From: a bacterium 1xD8-48
GTDB lineage: Bacteria; Bacillota; Clostridia; Lachnospirales; Lachnospiraceae
Length of the DNA: 64,000 nucleotides
Direction: 5' to 3'
Assembly (NCBI GenBank): GCA_009917455.1
Contig: QZDS01000024.1
Span: 1 to 64,000, forward strand
The notes beneath the pieces were generated by a model that saw only the letters and a list, made by a program, of their open reading frames with translations, was not told the DNA's origin and searched no databases. Every line of letters starts with the position of its first letter. Positions within the stretch are counted from its first letter, which is position 1. Both the position numbers and the translations under genes were made by a program. Below, in pieces: positions 1 through 8,115 of this stretch.

Positions 1-152
1 CGTGTTCACTGTTGCTTTCTTTGCTTTTTGGTTCGTATTCTCTTCGCTTTTCTCTGAATAATTCTCTCTTCTTTTTGAATTTTCAGGGTCGCATTGCTGT
101 TTTGTTGTCAAGGTGCTTGTTTTTATTACAGACAATCTTTACAGACTGCCAA
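1..152 (-). other. possible leader of a downstream rRNA or tRNA operon
   Basis: No gene is visible here. Read on the minus strand this follows the two serine tRNAs and is a purine-rich tract containing CACCTTGACAACAAAACAGC. Such tracts are reminiscent of the spacer or leader ahead of rRNA genes in related bacteria. That reading is inference; the rRNA itself would lie outside the window. Confidence 0.25.
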
Positions 153-241
153 CGGAGAAGGAGGGATTTGAACCCTCGCACCGCTATTAACGACCTACTC
201 CCTTTCCAGGGGAGCCCCTTCAGCCTCTTGGGTACTTCTCC
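153..241 (-). tRNA. tRNA-Ser (anticodon GGA)
   Basis: On the minus strand the acceptor stem GGAGAAG pairs with CTTCTCC, with discriminator G. The anticodon stem CTCCC/GGGAG encloses the loop CTGGAAA, giving anticodon GGA (reads UCC/UCU). A long variable arm and the T-arm sequence GGTTCAAATCC are present, as expected of a class II serine tRNA. CCA is not encoded. Confidence 0.95.
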
Positions 242-337
242 AGGTTTTATTACTCTTTAAAACCGCTGAATAAAGCTGATTAAAATTTCATATATAATTA
301 TATTCCGGTAAAAGTCCGGCGGAGTAGGTATCTCCAG

Positions 338-423
338 CGGAGAGGATGGGATTCGAACCCATGTGCCCTTGCGGACAAACGGTTTTCAAGACCGCCTCGT
401 TATGACCACTTCGATACCTCTCC
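338..423 (-). tRNA. tRNA-Ser (anticodon TGA)
   Basis: The acceptor stem GGAGAGG pairs with CCTCTCC, discriminator G. The anticodon stem CGGTC/GACCG-like helix encloses CTTGAAA, giving anticodon TGA (reads UCA family). It has the long variable arm and the GGTTCGAATCC T-arm of serine tRNAs. It lies about 96 bases upstream of the GGA serine tRNA and behind a strong promoter, so the pair is probably one transcript. Confidence 0.95.
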
Positions 424-456
424 ATGTCGTTTGCCTTTTTGTCAGGCGCAATGGTT

Positions 457-485
457 ATTCTATCAAACCAGTTAATACCTGTCAA
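457..485 (-). promoter_or_regulatory. sigma-A promoter of the serine tRNA pair
   Basis: Minus strand: TTGACA, a 17-base spacer, then TAGAAT. The -10 lies about 34 bases before the tRNA-Ser(TGA) 5' end. Five of six bases match consensus at -10 and all six at -35. Confidence 0.85.
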
Positions 486-519
486 CACTTTTTTTAATTT
501 TTTTTGCATAAAATTTCCT

Positions 520-1239
520 TTAAGCATTTTTCAGGAAAATCTCCGCAATCTGAATGTCCTCAGGAGTCGTTATTTTAATGTTTTTATAGGAGCCCTCCAC
601 CAGCTTTACAGGCCGTCCCGTCAGCGTTTCCACCACCATGGCATCGTCTGTCACGGCCACCCCCGACGCTAAAATCTCCTCCTCCCTTGAAAGGAGAAGG
701 GTATAGGCTTCTTTTATCAAAGGATAGGCAAAAACCTGCGGCGTCTGAACCGCCCACATGAAATTTCGGTTGGGTGTGGCCGAAATCTTTCCCTCCCCGT
801 CCGCAATTTTGATGGTATCCTTGACCCGAACACCCGCAACGCAGGCCCCGTACCGCCTGACGCAGACAAGAGACCTGTCCAGAATCTCCGCCGTCACCAT
901 GGGCCTTGCCCCGTCATGAATAAACACGTAGTCAAAATCCGACACGCTGTTCAGGCCGGCGGCCACCGAATGATATCTTTCTTTCCCGCCCTCCACAATA
1001 TGGCGCACTTTGTCAAACCCGTATTTTTCCACAATTTCCTTTTGACAGAATCGGGTATCCCCCGGGGAAACCACCAGGACAATCTCGTCTATAAAGCTGT
1101 CCTGAAAGGTCTTTAAGGAATAATAAATAACGGGCCTGCCGGCTATCGACATATACTGCTTTTTTGTTTTGCTCCCCATGCGCTTTCCGCTGCCGGCCGC
1201 CAGCACGACAGCCAGGGTGCGTTCCGCATCACTTCCCAT
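520..1239 (-). CDS. ispD: 2-C-methyl-D-erythritol 4-phosphate cytidylyltransferase
   Basis: Third enzyme of the MEP (non-mevalonate) isoprenoid pathway; it couples CTP to 2-C-methyl-D-erythritol 4-phosphate in the cytosol. The CTP-binding signature [16 protein letters not shown] is at residues 13-28 and IHDGARP at about 107-113, both hallmarks of IspD. The length of 239 residues is normal. The ATG overlaps the last 11 bases of tsaD and has AAAGGG upstream, so translation is probably coupled to tsaD. It is the last protein gene of this cluster before the tRNA promoter. No ispF, its frequent partner, is nearby. Confidence 0.95.
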   Translation of the reverse strand: MGSDAERTLAVVLAAGSGKRMGSKTKKQYMSIAGRPVIYYSLKTFQDSFIDEIVLVVSPGDTRFCQKEIVEKYGFDKVRHIVEGGKERYHSVAAGLNSVSDFDYVFIHDGARPMVTAEILDRSLVCVRRYGACVAGVRVKDTIKIADGEGKISATPNRNFMWAVQTPQVFAYPLIKEAYTLLLSREEEILASGVAVTDDAMVVETLTGRPVKLVEGSYKNIKITTPEDIQIAEIFLKNA

Positions 1240-2269
1240 GAAAATCAGCCCTTTCTCCCAGCTTTAAGTTTGGAACCGCGTTTAAGTCAAACCCGTGCCG
1301 TATCCCTTTTTGATATTCATAAAAGGCGGCCGTGCCTATCATCGCCGCGTTATCCGTACAGTAGATTGGAGACGGATGATAAAAAGCAACCGACTCTTTT
1401 TCGCAGGCCTCCCCAAATGCCTTTCGCAGGCTGCTGTTTGAGGCTACTCCGCCGGCAATGGCAAACTTTTTCAGACCGTATTTGCGCACCGCCTGCATAG
1501 AATGCTCCACAAGCACATCCACCACCGCTTTCTGAAAAGAAGCCGCCACATCCGCCGTGACAATCTCCTCCCCTTTCATCCGGCAGGAATTTAAGTAATT
1601 CAAAACCGCTGATTTCAGGCCGCTGAAACTGAAATCATATTCCGTATTTCCTACCTTTGCCCGGGGAAAAGCTATGGCGTCGGGATTTCCTTCTTTGGAA
1701 ATCCGGTCAATTTTGGGTCCGCCCGGATATCCCAGGCCGATGGCTCTCGCCACCTTGTCAAAGGCTTCCCCGGCCGCGTCGTCTCTGGTTCTGCCAATCA
1801 CTTCATATTCCCCGTAATCCTTAACCACTACCAGATGCGAGTGTCCCCCGGACACCACCAGACAGATAAAAGGCGGCTCCAGGTCTTTGTTTTCTATATA
1901 ATTTGCGCTGATATGGCCCTCAATATGATGAACCCCCACAAGCGGGATTCCCGAGGCAAAGCTGACCGCTTTTGCCGCCGACACGCCTACCAGCAAAGCT
2001 CCCACCAGCCCGGGGCCGTAAGTGACGGCAATTGCCGACATATCGGAGAGCGCCATGCCGGCGTCGGACAGAGCCTGCTCAATTACCTGATTAATCTTTT
2101 CAATATGCTTGCGGGAAGCAATTTCAGGAACCACGCCGCCATATTCGGTGTGCAGCGCAATCTGGGAATAAATCACGTTGGAGCGTACCTCCCTGCCGTT
2201 TTTTACCACGGCTGCCGCTGTCTCGTCGCAAGAGCTTTCAATTGCCAGTATATAAACGTCTTTTTCCAT
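1229..2269 (-). CDS. tsaD: tRNA N6-adenosine threonylcarbamoyltransferase TsaD
   Basis: Transfers threonylcarbamoyl to A37 of ANN-decoding tRNAs, acting in the cytosol with TsaB and TsaE (both encoded at 4.8-6.0 kb on the same strand). The Kae1/Qri7 family marks are visible: ESSCDET at residues 11-17, [11 protein letters not shown] near 85-95, and the metal-binding HHIEGH at 114-119, plus [11 protein letters not shown] and a late CTDNAAMI motif. The 346-residue length fits. It overlaps ispD by 11 bases and follows the 2286-2876 gene by 16 bases, so it sits inside an operon. Confidence 0.96.
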   Translation of the reverse strand: MEKDVYILAIESSCDETAAAVVKNGREVRSNVIYSQIALHTEYGGVVPEIASRKHIEKINQVIEQALSDAGMALSDMSAIAVTYGPGLVGALLVGVSAAKAVSFASGIPLVGVHHIEGHISANYIENKDLEPPFICLVVSGGHSHLVVVKDYGEYEVIGRTRDDAAGEAFDKVARAIGLGYPGGPKIDRISKEGNPDAIAFPRAKVGNTEYDFSFSGLKSAVLNYLNSCRMKGEEIVTADVAASFQKAVVDVLVEHSMQAVRKYGLKKFAIAGGVASNSSLRKAFGEACEKESVAFYHPSPIYCTDNAAMIGTAAFYEYQKGIRHGFDLNAVPNLKLGERADFHGK

Positions 2270-2285
2270 ACGCTTCCTCTTCCCC

Positions 2286-2876
2286 TTACGTATTATCCTT
2301 TTTCACCGGCTGCCAGCCGTAAATTTTCCAGTGTCCCTCCGCATCCTTTCTCAGCACAAAAATCTCCTCATTGGCTTCAAGATAAGTACCCTTCCTGAAA
2401 GTAAAGCTGCAAGTCAGCCTGGCGCAGTTATATCCGTCCTTTGTAAACTCCTCCACATCTACGCTGGATGCGGGAGTATAGCTGGATATCACGATTCCGT
2501 CCTCTTTAAAAACATTAATATCCCATTTAAGGTCTTCAAGGTACTGCTGCTGCGTCTTATTGGCAATCAGCTCCTCGTCGTAAAGCTTCTGCGCCTGCAT
2601 TGCCAGCTGCTCGAACTCCTCCTCCGTATAGGTTTCCCCCAAAAGGCACTGGGAAAGCTCGCCGAAATATTTGATTACTTCCCTTGGAGACGGCGGATAG
2701 TTACTGTCCAGATTGCGCATAAGCACTTCCTGAACCACAGTTGCCTTCACATTTTCCTCCTGAACCTTATCCTGCTTTTTGTTGGACAGATAATAGTAGT
2801 ATCCGCCAACCAGACAAACCAGGACAAGAATAACAATGATACCTTTTACCATTCCATGACTGCCTTTTCCGCTCAT
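2286..2876 (-). CDS. membrane-anchored protein of unknown function
   Basis: About 196 residues. One N-terminal membrane segment (roughly residues 8-28, rich in I, V, L and ending GGYYYYL) is followed by a soluble domain with an alpha-helical first half and a beta-rich C-terminal part ending [10 protein letters not shown]. The C-terminal part resembles the SnoaL/NTF2-like or DUF4878-type folds that often sit behind a single anchor, but that is only a guess. The start is placed at 2876 because GAGGAGG lies 6 bases ahead; a longer reading would run into rnz. It lies between rnz and tsaD in the same direction and is probably co-transcribed. The function is not recognised. Confidence 0.75.
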   Translation of the reverse strand: MSGKGSHGMVKGIIVILVLVCLVGGYYYYLSNKKQDKVQEENVKATVVQEVLMRNLDSNYPPSPREVIKYFGELSQCLLGETYTEEEFEQLAMQAQKLYDEELIANKTQQQYLEDLKWDINVFKEDGIVISSYTPASSVDVEEFTKDGYNCARLTCSFTFRKGTYLEANEEIFVLRKDAEGHWKIYGWQPVKKDNT

Positions 2877-2889
2877 CGCCCTCCTCCTC

Positions 2890-3804
2890 TCATTCCTCAT
2901 CCTCAAATCCAAGCTCAATGGTTTTTCCGTCCCGGCAGGTTTCCGTATCCGGAAAAATCCTGCGCACCTCCGAAAGGTATTCCTCCGGCCTGTTCAAAGA
3001 CGGGCTGTAGTGAGTAAGCCAGAGCCTGGGTACGCCCGCGCGTTTTGCAAGCTCCGCCGCCTCATAAAACGTCATGTGCTTATTTTCTCTTGCCTTGGCT
3101 TTCTTGTCATGCTCCCCGTACATCCCCTCGCAGATAAAAAGGTCGGAGCCTCCGGCATGCTTTACAATCCCTTCCGTTGGTCTTGTATCCGTACAATAAG
3201 TCACTTTGATTCCTTTTCTGGCAGGCCCGAGAACCATTTCCGGCACAAGTATTCTTCCACCGGTTTCAATGGTTTCTCCCTTTTGCAGACGGTTCCAGTA
3301 CCGCTTTTCAATGCCCAGGGCTTCTGCCTTTTCCACCTGAAACCTGCCGTTTCTTTCAATCACGATACTGTAGCCATAGCAGGGAACATTGTGGTTTACC
3401 CGGAAGGCTTCTATTTTAAATCCATCAAAGGAAATTGTGTGCTCCGCCTCGTTCAATTCCAGGCAGTCTGTCACAAAGGGCAGCTCCGGCGCAATAATCC
3501 GCAAGGATGCCACCACCTTCGAAAGCCCTTTCGGCCCCACCAAAAGCAGCGGCTCTGTCCGTTCCGCATTCCCGATTGTGAGAAGCAGCCCCGGCAGTCC
3601 GCTGATATGGTCTGCATGAAAGTGGGTAAAGCAGATAACGTCAATGGGCTTCGGGCTCCAGCCCTTTTCCTTCATGGCAATCTGTGTCCCTTCCCCACAG
3701 TCAATCAATATACTCTGGCCGTTATATCTGGCCATCATGGACGTCAGCCATCTGTAGGGAAGCGGCATCATTCCTCCGGTTCCCAGTAAACAAATATCAA
3801 GCAT
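2890..3804 (-). CDS. rnz: ribonuclease Z
   Basis: Metallo-beta-lactamase fold endonuclease that trims the 3' trailer of tRNA precursors lacking an encoded CCA; both tRNAs in this window lack CCA. The zinc-binding motif THFHADH is at residues 60-66 (H61, H63, D65, H66), and LTHYSPS near the C-terminus is the late histidine motif. About 304 residues, normal for bacterial RNase Z. The start at 3804 is chosen because GAGAGG lies 5 bases upstream; two earlier in-frame ATGs have poorer signals. It sits between a zinc-ribbon gene and the tsaD cluster. Confidence 0.93.
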   Translation of the reverse strand: MLDICLLGTGGMMPLPYRWLTSMMARYNGQSILIDCGEGTQIAMKEKGWSPKPIDVICFTHFHADHISGLPGLLLTIGNAERTEPLLLVGPKGLSKVVASLRIIAPELPFVTDCLELNEAEHTISFDGFKIEAFRVNHNVPCYGYSIVIERNGRFQVEKAEALGIEKRYWNRLQKGETIETGGRILVPEMVLGPARKGIKVTYCTDTRPTEGIVKHAGGSDLFICEGMYGEHDKKAKARENKHMTFYEAAELAKRAGVPRLWLTHYSPSLNRPEEYLSEVRRIFPDTETCRDGKTIELGFEDEE

Positions 3805-3956
3805 AATTCCTCTCATTTCTCCGCCGCAGCCGGCAGCAAACGCGGTCACGCTCCGCGAACCGGCTTATTGTAATATAAACAGACGCAACCGTCCGCCGCC
3901 TGGCCTGCGAAAGCACCAATACGAATGCAGGGGAGGAACCATATCTGCCTGATTTT

Positions 3957-4205
3957 TTAAAGCAGTTCCGTTGTCTCCTCCTCTTTCACCGGAATGGCAA
4001 ACCCTTCAATCATTTTATCATAACATTCCTCGCACAAATCAAAGGAATGCTCTGTTCCATCCTTCCTGCTGAAATATCCGAAACGGACGCTTCCATGGAA
4101 GCAGCCTTCCATTATCATTCCGTTCCTGACGCTTATTTCTTTCTTACATTTATTACATACAATTGCTTTCAGCTCTTTTGTATTATCGTCAAAATAAATT
4201 TTCAT
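3957..4205 (-). CDS. small two-CxxC zinc-ribbon protein
   Basis: An 82-residue soluble protein. Two cysteine pairs, VCNKCKK near residue 18 and LCEECYD near residue 62, are placed as in a small zinc ribbon, with the segment HGSVRFGYFSRKDGTEHSF between them. The start at 4205 has AGGAGG 8 bases upstream; longer readings lack a signal. It lies between rimI and rnz on the same strand, separated from each by more than 100 bases. No specific function is recognised; a nucleic-acid or protein-binding role would be inference from the fold alone. Confidence 0.75.
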   Translation of the reverse strand: MKIYFDDNTKELKAIVCNKCKKEISVRNGMIMEGCFHGSVRFGYFSRKDGTEHSFDLCEECYDKMIEGFAIPVKEEETTELL

Positions 4206-4338
4206 GCTCTTATCCTCCTTCGGTATTTTACAGGAGACGATTGCGCTTTCATATATGCAATCTTCTTCTCTTGCTCCCCTGTAAAACATTATACATAAAA
4301 GAGAGATAAGAAACAGTGGTAATTCTTCCTTGACCTTC

Positions 4339-4782
4339 CTATCTTTTCCACATTATCAGGGCGTCCTCCACGGGTCTTTCATAAAACTTTGGTCTGACCC
4401 CCTCCCCTTTAAAACCAAGCTTTTCATAGAGCTTTATCGCAGGATAATTACTGACTCTCACTTCCAGCGTACAGTCGCCGATACCGTTTTTTTCCGCGTT
4501 TTCCAGCATATACCGCATCATTGAAAAAGCGATTCCCCTTTTTCTGTACCCGGCTTTTACTGCCACATTGGTGATTTCTCCCTCGTCCGCCAGCCTTCTG
4601 ATTCCGCAGCAGCCCACGATTTCCCCGTTAAGCTCCGCCACATAGTAGCTGGCATAATCCGCTTCCACCATTTCCAGAAAATCCGCCGCCGACCACGGCA
4701 TGGAAAAAGCTTCCCGCTCGATTACGCTGCTCGCCTCCACATCGGCAGCCTCCATATCTCTGATTCGCAGCTTATCCTCCAT
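4339..4782 (-). CDS. rimI: ribosomal protein bS18 alanine N-acetyltransferase-like GNAT protein
   Basis: GNAT-fold acetyltransferase of the RimI group, which acetylates the N-terminus of ribosomal protein S18 in E. coli. The acetyl-CoA loop is seen in VAVKAGYRKRGIAFSMM (R/Q-x-x-G-x-A type) and the family C-terminal motif in NYPAIKLYEKLGFKGEG. About 147 residues, normal. The start at 4782 lies inside the last 11 bases of tsaB with GAAAGGGA just before it, so translation is coupled. The tsaE-tsaB-rimI order is conserved in many Firmicutes. Confidence 0.92.
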   Translation of the reverse strand: MEDKLRIRDMEAADVEASSVIEREAFSMPWSAADFLEMVEADYASYYVAELNGEIVGCCGIRRLADEGEITNVAVKAGYRKRGIAFSMMRYMLENAEKNGIGDCTLEVRVSNYPAIKLYEKLGFKGEGVRPKFYERPVEDALIMWKR

Positions 4783-5488
4783 TTCGTTCCCTTTCTGCCT
4801 GGGACATCCGCAGATAGACCGGCGCGTGGTCCTTCGCCGCAACGCATTTGCCTTCCTTCATATACTGAAACGCCAGAAAGGCAAAGGCTGCCGCCCGCTG
4901 CCTGTTCATATGGGGCGGCGCGAAACCGTAGGGTGATAACAAAATCTCTCCCAGCCTTTTCCCGAACACGGGAACCCCGTCCCCCAGGAAAATCACTTCC
5001 CGGTTAAGTCCGTTACACCTTTCGGCGATTTCATCAATGGAAACAGCGCAGCCTGAAAGGATGGTTTCAAGCCGATAACAACAGGGAGAAGCATGATCTT
5101 TCTTAAACTCATAAAGCCCGGTGTAAACCTGATCTCTCCGGGCGTCCATAATGGGACAAATCAGCTTATCCGTCCCGTAGAGATTGCAGGCAAGCCCGTC
5201 TAACGTGGGGATTTCCACCAGAGGCACTCCCATGGCAAGCCCGAGCCCTTTTGCCGTTGCAGAGCCTATCCGCAGCCCCGTAAAAGAACCCGGACCGGCC
5301 GCCAGGGCAATGGCGTCCACAGTGGAGAGGTCAAGCTCCACCATTTTTTTCAGTTCGTCCAGCATGGGAAGCAAGGTCTGTGAATGGGTCTTTTTATACT
5401 GAACATTGTACTCCCCAATCAGCGTATCGTCCTCCACGACGGCTACCGAAGCCGTAAGCCCCGAGCTGTCTATCGCAATAATTTTCAT
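4772..5488 (-). CDS. tsaB: tRNA threonylcarbamoyladenosine biosynthesis protein TsaB
   Basis: Partner of TsaD in making threonylcarbamoyladenosine at position 37 of tRNA; it acts as a scaffold with an ASKHA fold. The N-terminus MKIIAIDSSGLTASVAV and the segment LAAGPGSFTGLRIGSATAKGL are typical of TsaB. About 238 residues. The start at 5488 is preceded by GAGGAGGGGA, better placed than the upstream in-frame ATG. It follows tsaE by about 40 bases and overlaps rimI. Confidence 0.95.
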   Translation of the reverse strand: MKIIAIDSSGLTASVAVVEDDTLIGEYNVQYKKTHSQTLLPMLDELKKMVELDLSTVDAIALAAGPGSFTGLRIGSATAKGLGLAMGVPLVEIPTLDGLACNLYGTDKLICPIMDARRDQVYTGLYEFKKDHASPCCYRLETILSGCAVSIDEIAERCNGLNREVIFLGDGVPVFGKRLGEILLSPYGFAPPHMNRQRAAAFAFLAFQYMKEGKCVAAKDHAPVYLRMSQAERERNGG

Positions 5489-5530
5489 CGTCTTTCCCCT
5501 CCTCCCGGTCAATTTTTCTGCACCGCCAGG

Positions 5531-5956
5531 TCAACGCTCCTCCAGGCTTATTTTTCTGTAGTCAAAGCCTTTTTCCATATCCGCAGCGATGGTTATCTCC
5601 GTGTAATGCTCCGGCAAAAGCTCCCGGACAAGGTCAGCCCATTCCACCAGGCATACTCCGTCCCCGTAAAAGCAGTCCTCGTAACCAATTTCCTCCATCT
5701 CGGAAATATCCCCGATTCGGTACACGTCAAAATGGTAAAAAGGGTGCTTTCCCCCTTCATATATCTGCAGAATTGTAAAGGTTGGACTGCTCACGTGCTC
5801 CGTAATGCCAAGCCCGGCCGCCAGCCCTTTTGAAAAAACGGTTTTACCCGCCCCTAAATCCCCTGTCAGAGCAAAAACCGTTCCTGCCTTTGCCCCTTCT
5901 CCGATTTTTCTTCCCAGCTCGTAGGTTTCCTTCGGACCATAGGTTTCTATGAACAT
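5531..5956 (-). CDS. tsaE: tRNA threonylcarbamoyladenosine biosynthesis ATPase TsaE
   Basis: Small P-loop ATPase that powers cycling of the TsaB-TsaD complex. Walker A GDLGAGKT is followed by the SSPTF switch-like motif, and FYHFDVYRI plus LVEWAD are further family motifs. About 141 residues with the start at 5956, where GGAAGG precedes the ATG and the N-terminus MFIETYGPKETYELG matches the usual TsaE start; an ATG nine codons earlier is possible. It is the first gene of tsaE-tsaB-rimI; I see no clear promoter ahead of it. Confidence 0.93.
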   Translation of the reverse strand: MFIETYGPKETYELGRKIGEGAKAGTVFALTGDLGAGKTVFSKGLAAGLGITEHVSSPTFTILQIYEGGKHPFYHFDVYRIGDISEMEEIGYEDCFYGDGVCLVEWADLVRELLPEHYTEITIAADMEKGFDYRKISLEER

Positions 5957-6043
5957 CTGTCTTTTCCTTCCGTCTTCATACAAGCTGCCTTTTCAAAGGC
6001 GTCTCTTTGCTTTTCACTTATTCCAATGCCTGCTGCCAGTTAC

Positions 6044-6067
6044 CCGGCCCGTTGCCCGCAGAAATCG
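6044..6067. repeat. GC-rich intergenic repeat, copy 1
   Basis: CCGGCCCGTTGCCCGCAG followed by AAATCG. Related copies are at 10611, 43210 and 50390. All four are intergenic. Confidence 0.4.
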
Positions 6068-6077
6068 CAGCACCGGT

Positions 6078-6557
6078 TCAGCTTCGGATTTTTACCTTTT
6101 TCGGCGGCATGTGGGTGGATATCATCTCCATCACGCCGGCAGCCTTCTCACCCAAATCCTTCTTCGGGAAAATAGAAGCGTTTACAGGCGAGGTATACAA
6201 AATCAGGCTCCGGGAAGTGGATACCGCCTTATACATGTCCTCCCACTTCTGGCTCTGCACCTCCCCTTTCTGAGATACCGCCACGCCCTCCTGCGTCATC
6301 GTATAGTGAAGGGGCTCCTTAAAGGCCGGATTGGCAAGATACTGCCGTCTTGATTTAATAAACAAAGTCCAGGGCAGATAAGCCAGTATCACGATTCCGG
6401 CAATCAGAAAGAGGGCTCCGTAGCCCATAAAAAACACCACCACCAAAAGCGCGCCCACCACAGAGCCGAGAAGCCCGGCAGCACTTGTGTAGGTGTGGTA
6501 AAGCATATAATCGTAGAGAACCCCCGGCGTTATTTTTACGTCAAATTCTGTTTCCAT
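6078..6557 (-). CDS. YcxB-like membrane protein
   Basis: About 159 residues. Two adjacent membrane segments (roughly residues 27-75) are preceded by a short region starting METEFDVKI and followed by a soluble domain with HYTMTQEGVAVSQKGEVQSQKWEDMYKAV and IFPKKDLGE. This layout matches the YcxB-like domain family; the function of that family is unknown. The start at 6557 has GGAGAG 4 bases ahead. It has its own promoter (6613-6642) and a terminator upstream separates it from the exporter operon. Confidence 0.75.
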   Translation of the reverse strand: METEFDVKITPGVLYDYMLYHTYTSAAGLLGSVVGALLVVVFFMGYGALFLIAGIVILAYLPWTLFIKSRRQYLANPAFKEPLHYTMTQEGVAVSQKGEVQSQKWEDMYKAVSTSRSLILYTSPVNASIFPKKDLGEKAAGVMEMISTHMPPKKVKIRS

Positions 6558-6612
6558 AATCTCTCCATGACAATCGTCCGTATCCATACGTCATAGATTT
6601 TTCGGACCATTC

Positions 6613-6642
6613 ATTTTACAAATATTTCTGTCTCTCTGTCAA
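6613..6642 (-). promoter_or_regulatory. sigma-A promoter of the YcxB-like gene
   Basis: Minus strand TTGACA, 18-base spacer, TAAAAT, followed by about 55 bases to the gene start. Confidence 0.75.
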
Positions 6643-6658
6643 ATATGTACTGACTCAA

Positions 6659-6684
6659 AGAGCACCTACGCGGGCAGGTGCTCT
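6659..6684 (-). terminator. terminator of the MacAB-like operon
   Basis: A perfect 9-bp stem AGAGCACCT/AGGTGCTCT around an 8-base loop, 57 bases beyond the permease stop codon. The minus-strand U-run is short (TTTGAG), so termination may be moderate. Confidence 0.65.
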
Positions 6685-6740
6685 CTACATTCTTATTATA
6701 CTGAAAATATTTTAAAGTGCAACAATTATCTTCCGGAAAA

Positions 6741-7961
6741 CTATTCATGCCGCAGCGCTTCTATAGGACTTAGCTTCGCCGCCTTCCTTGCGGGATAAAT
6801 TCCGAAGAAGATTCCCACGCCGCAGGAAAATGCGGAGGCTGCAAGCACGGTTCCGGCGCCAATCTTTGCGCTTATCCCGGCAACGGCTCCGATTCCGTTA
6901 GCGCCAAGGACGCCAAGGATAATTCCGATGATGCCGCCAAGTAAGGTGATGATTCCGGCTTCGGCAAGAAACTGCAAAAGCACGGAGTTGGTTCTCGCTC
7001 CAAGAGCCTTTCTGATACCGATTTCCCTCGTACGCTCAGTGACGGACACCAGCATGATATTCATAACACCGATACCGCCCACCAGAAGTGAAATGGCAGC
7101 CACGAAGGAGATAAACACGGTGATAAAGCTTAAAATCGTGTCGAACTGCGACGTAACGTCCGTAAAGCTCTGCATCATAATCTGGTTTTCGCCGCGGGCA
7201 TTATGTCTGCTCTCCAAAAGCGACAGGGTTTTTGCCGCCACCTCCGTACAGTATTCGGATGCTTCCGCAATTACATAAAACTGTTCAATTTCATCAATAT
7301 AATAGCCGTACTTGTTGGCCATAAAGGTGAGGGGAACCTCCGCCTGTATGGTGGTCATCCCTCCGCCGCCCATGTTAATCAATGTGGCCGCATTGTCCTG
7401 GCGGATTCCGATTATCCGCAGCTCCTGGGTAATTCCCCAGATGGTGGCGTCAAATGTCATTCCCACCACGTCGGCGGTCCCGAAAAGGGCGACGGCGCTG
7501 CCCTCGTTAATCACGCACGCATTGGCCCCGCTGTTGTAATCATTTTCCGTAAAATATTTTCCCTTTATAATAGGGTCCGCCTGTATGTACTGAAGCCCTG
7601 TGGTTCCTCCGCTCATGTTGATGTCAAAATCCCCTTTCGGTCCCTCCGCGGTTCCCCATGCGCCAAACTGGGGCGTTACCCCTTTTACATGCTCCACCTG
7701 CGACATAATTGCGTCAAAATCCGACTGGTCGAAGGACACCGTGGTATCTTTCCTTGTGGAATCCACATAAAATGCAATCTGTCCTCCCGCAATCCCCTCC
7801 AGCTCCGAATTCACCTGTGACCGGACGCCGTTTCCAATGGAGATGACCATGATAACAGAGGAAATGCCGATGATGATACCAAGCATGGTAAGTATCGAAC
7901 GCCCTTTGTTGCTCTTGATGTTCATCAGGGCAATCTTTATATATTCCCAAATCTGTGCCAT
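6741..7961 (-). CDS. MacB-like ABC transporter permease
   Basis: 406-residue membrane subunit of a MacAB-type exporter. The N-terminal membrane segment (about residues 20-42, LTMLGIIIGISSVIMV) is followed by a large extracellular MacB periplasmic-core-like domain (about 45-270), then three C-terminal membrane segments with the FtsX-type signature SVTERTREIGIRKALGA between the first two. In Gram-positive bacteria such systems export peptides or resist antimicrobial compounds; the cargo cannot be read from sequence. It is last in the operon ATPase - adaptor - permease and ends before a hairpin at 6659. Confidence 0.93.
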   Translation of the reverse strand: MAQIWEYIKIALMNIKSNKGRSILTMLGIIIGISSVIMVISIGNGVRSQVNSELEGIAGGQIAFYVDSTRKDTTVSFDQSDFDAIMSQVEHVKGVTPQFGAWGTAEGPKGDFDINMSGGTTGLQYIQADPIIKGKYFTENDYNSGANACVINEGSAVALFGTADVVGMTFDATIWGITQELRIIGIRQDNAATLINMGGGGMTTIQAEVPLTFMANKYGYYIDEIEQFYVIAEASEYCTEVAAKTLSLLESRHNARGENQIMMQSFTDVTSQFDTILSFITVFISFVAAISLLVGGIGVMNIMLVSVTERTREIGIRKALGARTNSVLLQFLAEAGIITLLGGIIGIILGVLGANGIGAVAGISAKIGAGTVLAASAFSCGVGIFFGIYPARKAAKLSPIEALRHE

Positions 7962-8070
7962 TTTTTCCTCATTTCCGCACTCCTCAGTTTTGCGGCCTGA
8001 CGCAGCGCAAGCCCCGGGCCATCCGCCTGATTTGTGCTTTCTGTCTCATTGTGTCTTATTGCCGCCACGG

Positions 8071-8115
8071 CAATGCCGCGTAATTACTGCCATTGCAATG
8101 CTGTGTAATTACTGC
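8071..8115. repeat. imperfect 25-base-period tandem duplication
   Basis: Two copies, 8071-8090 and 8096-8115, of CAATGCCGCGTAATTACTGC with two differences. The second copy contains the stop codon of the adaptor gene. Confidence 0.75.
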
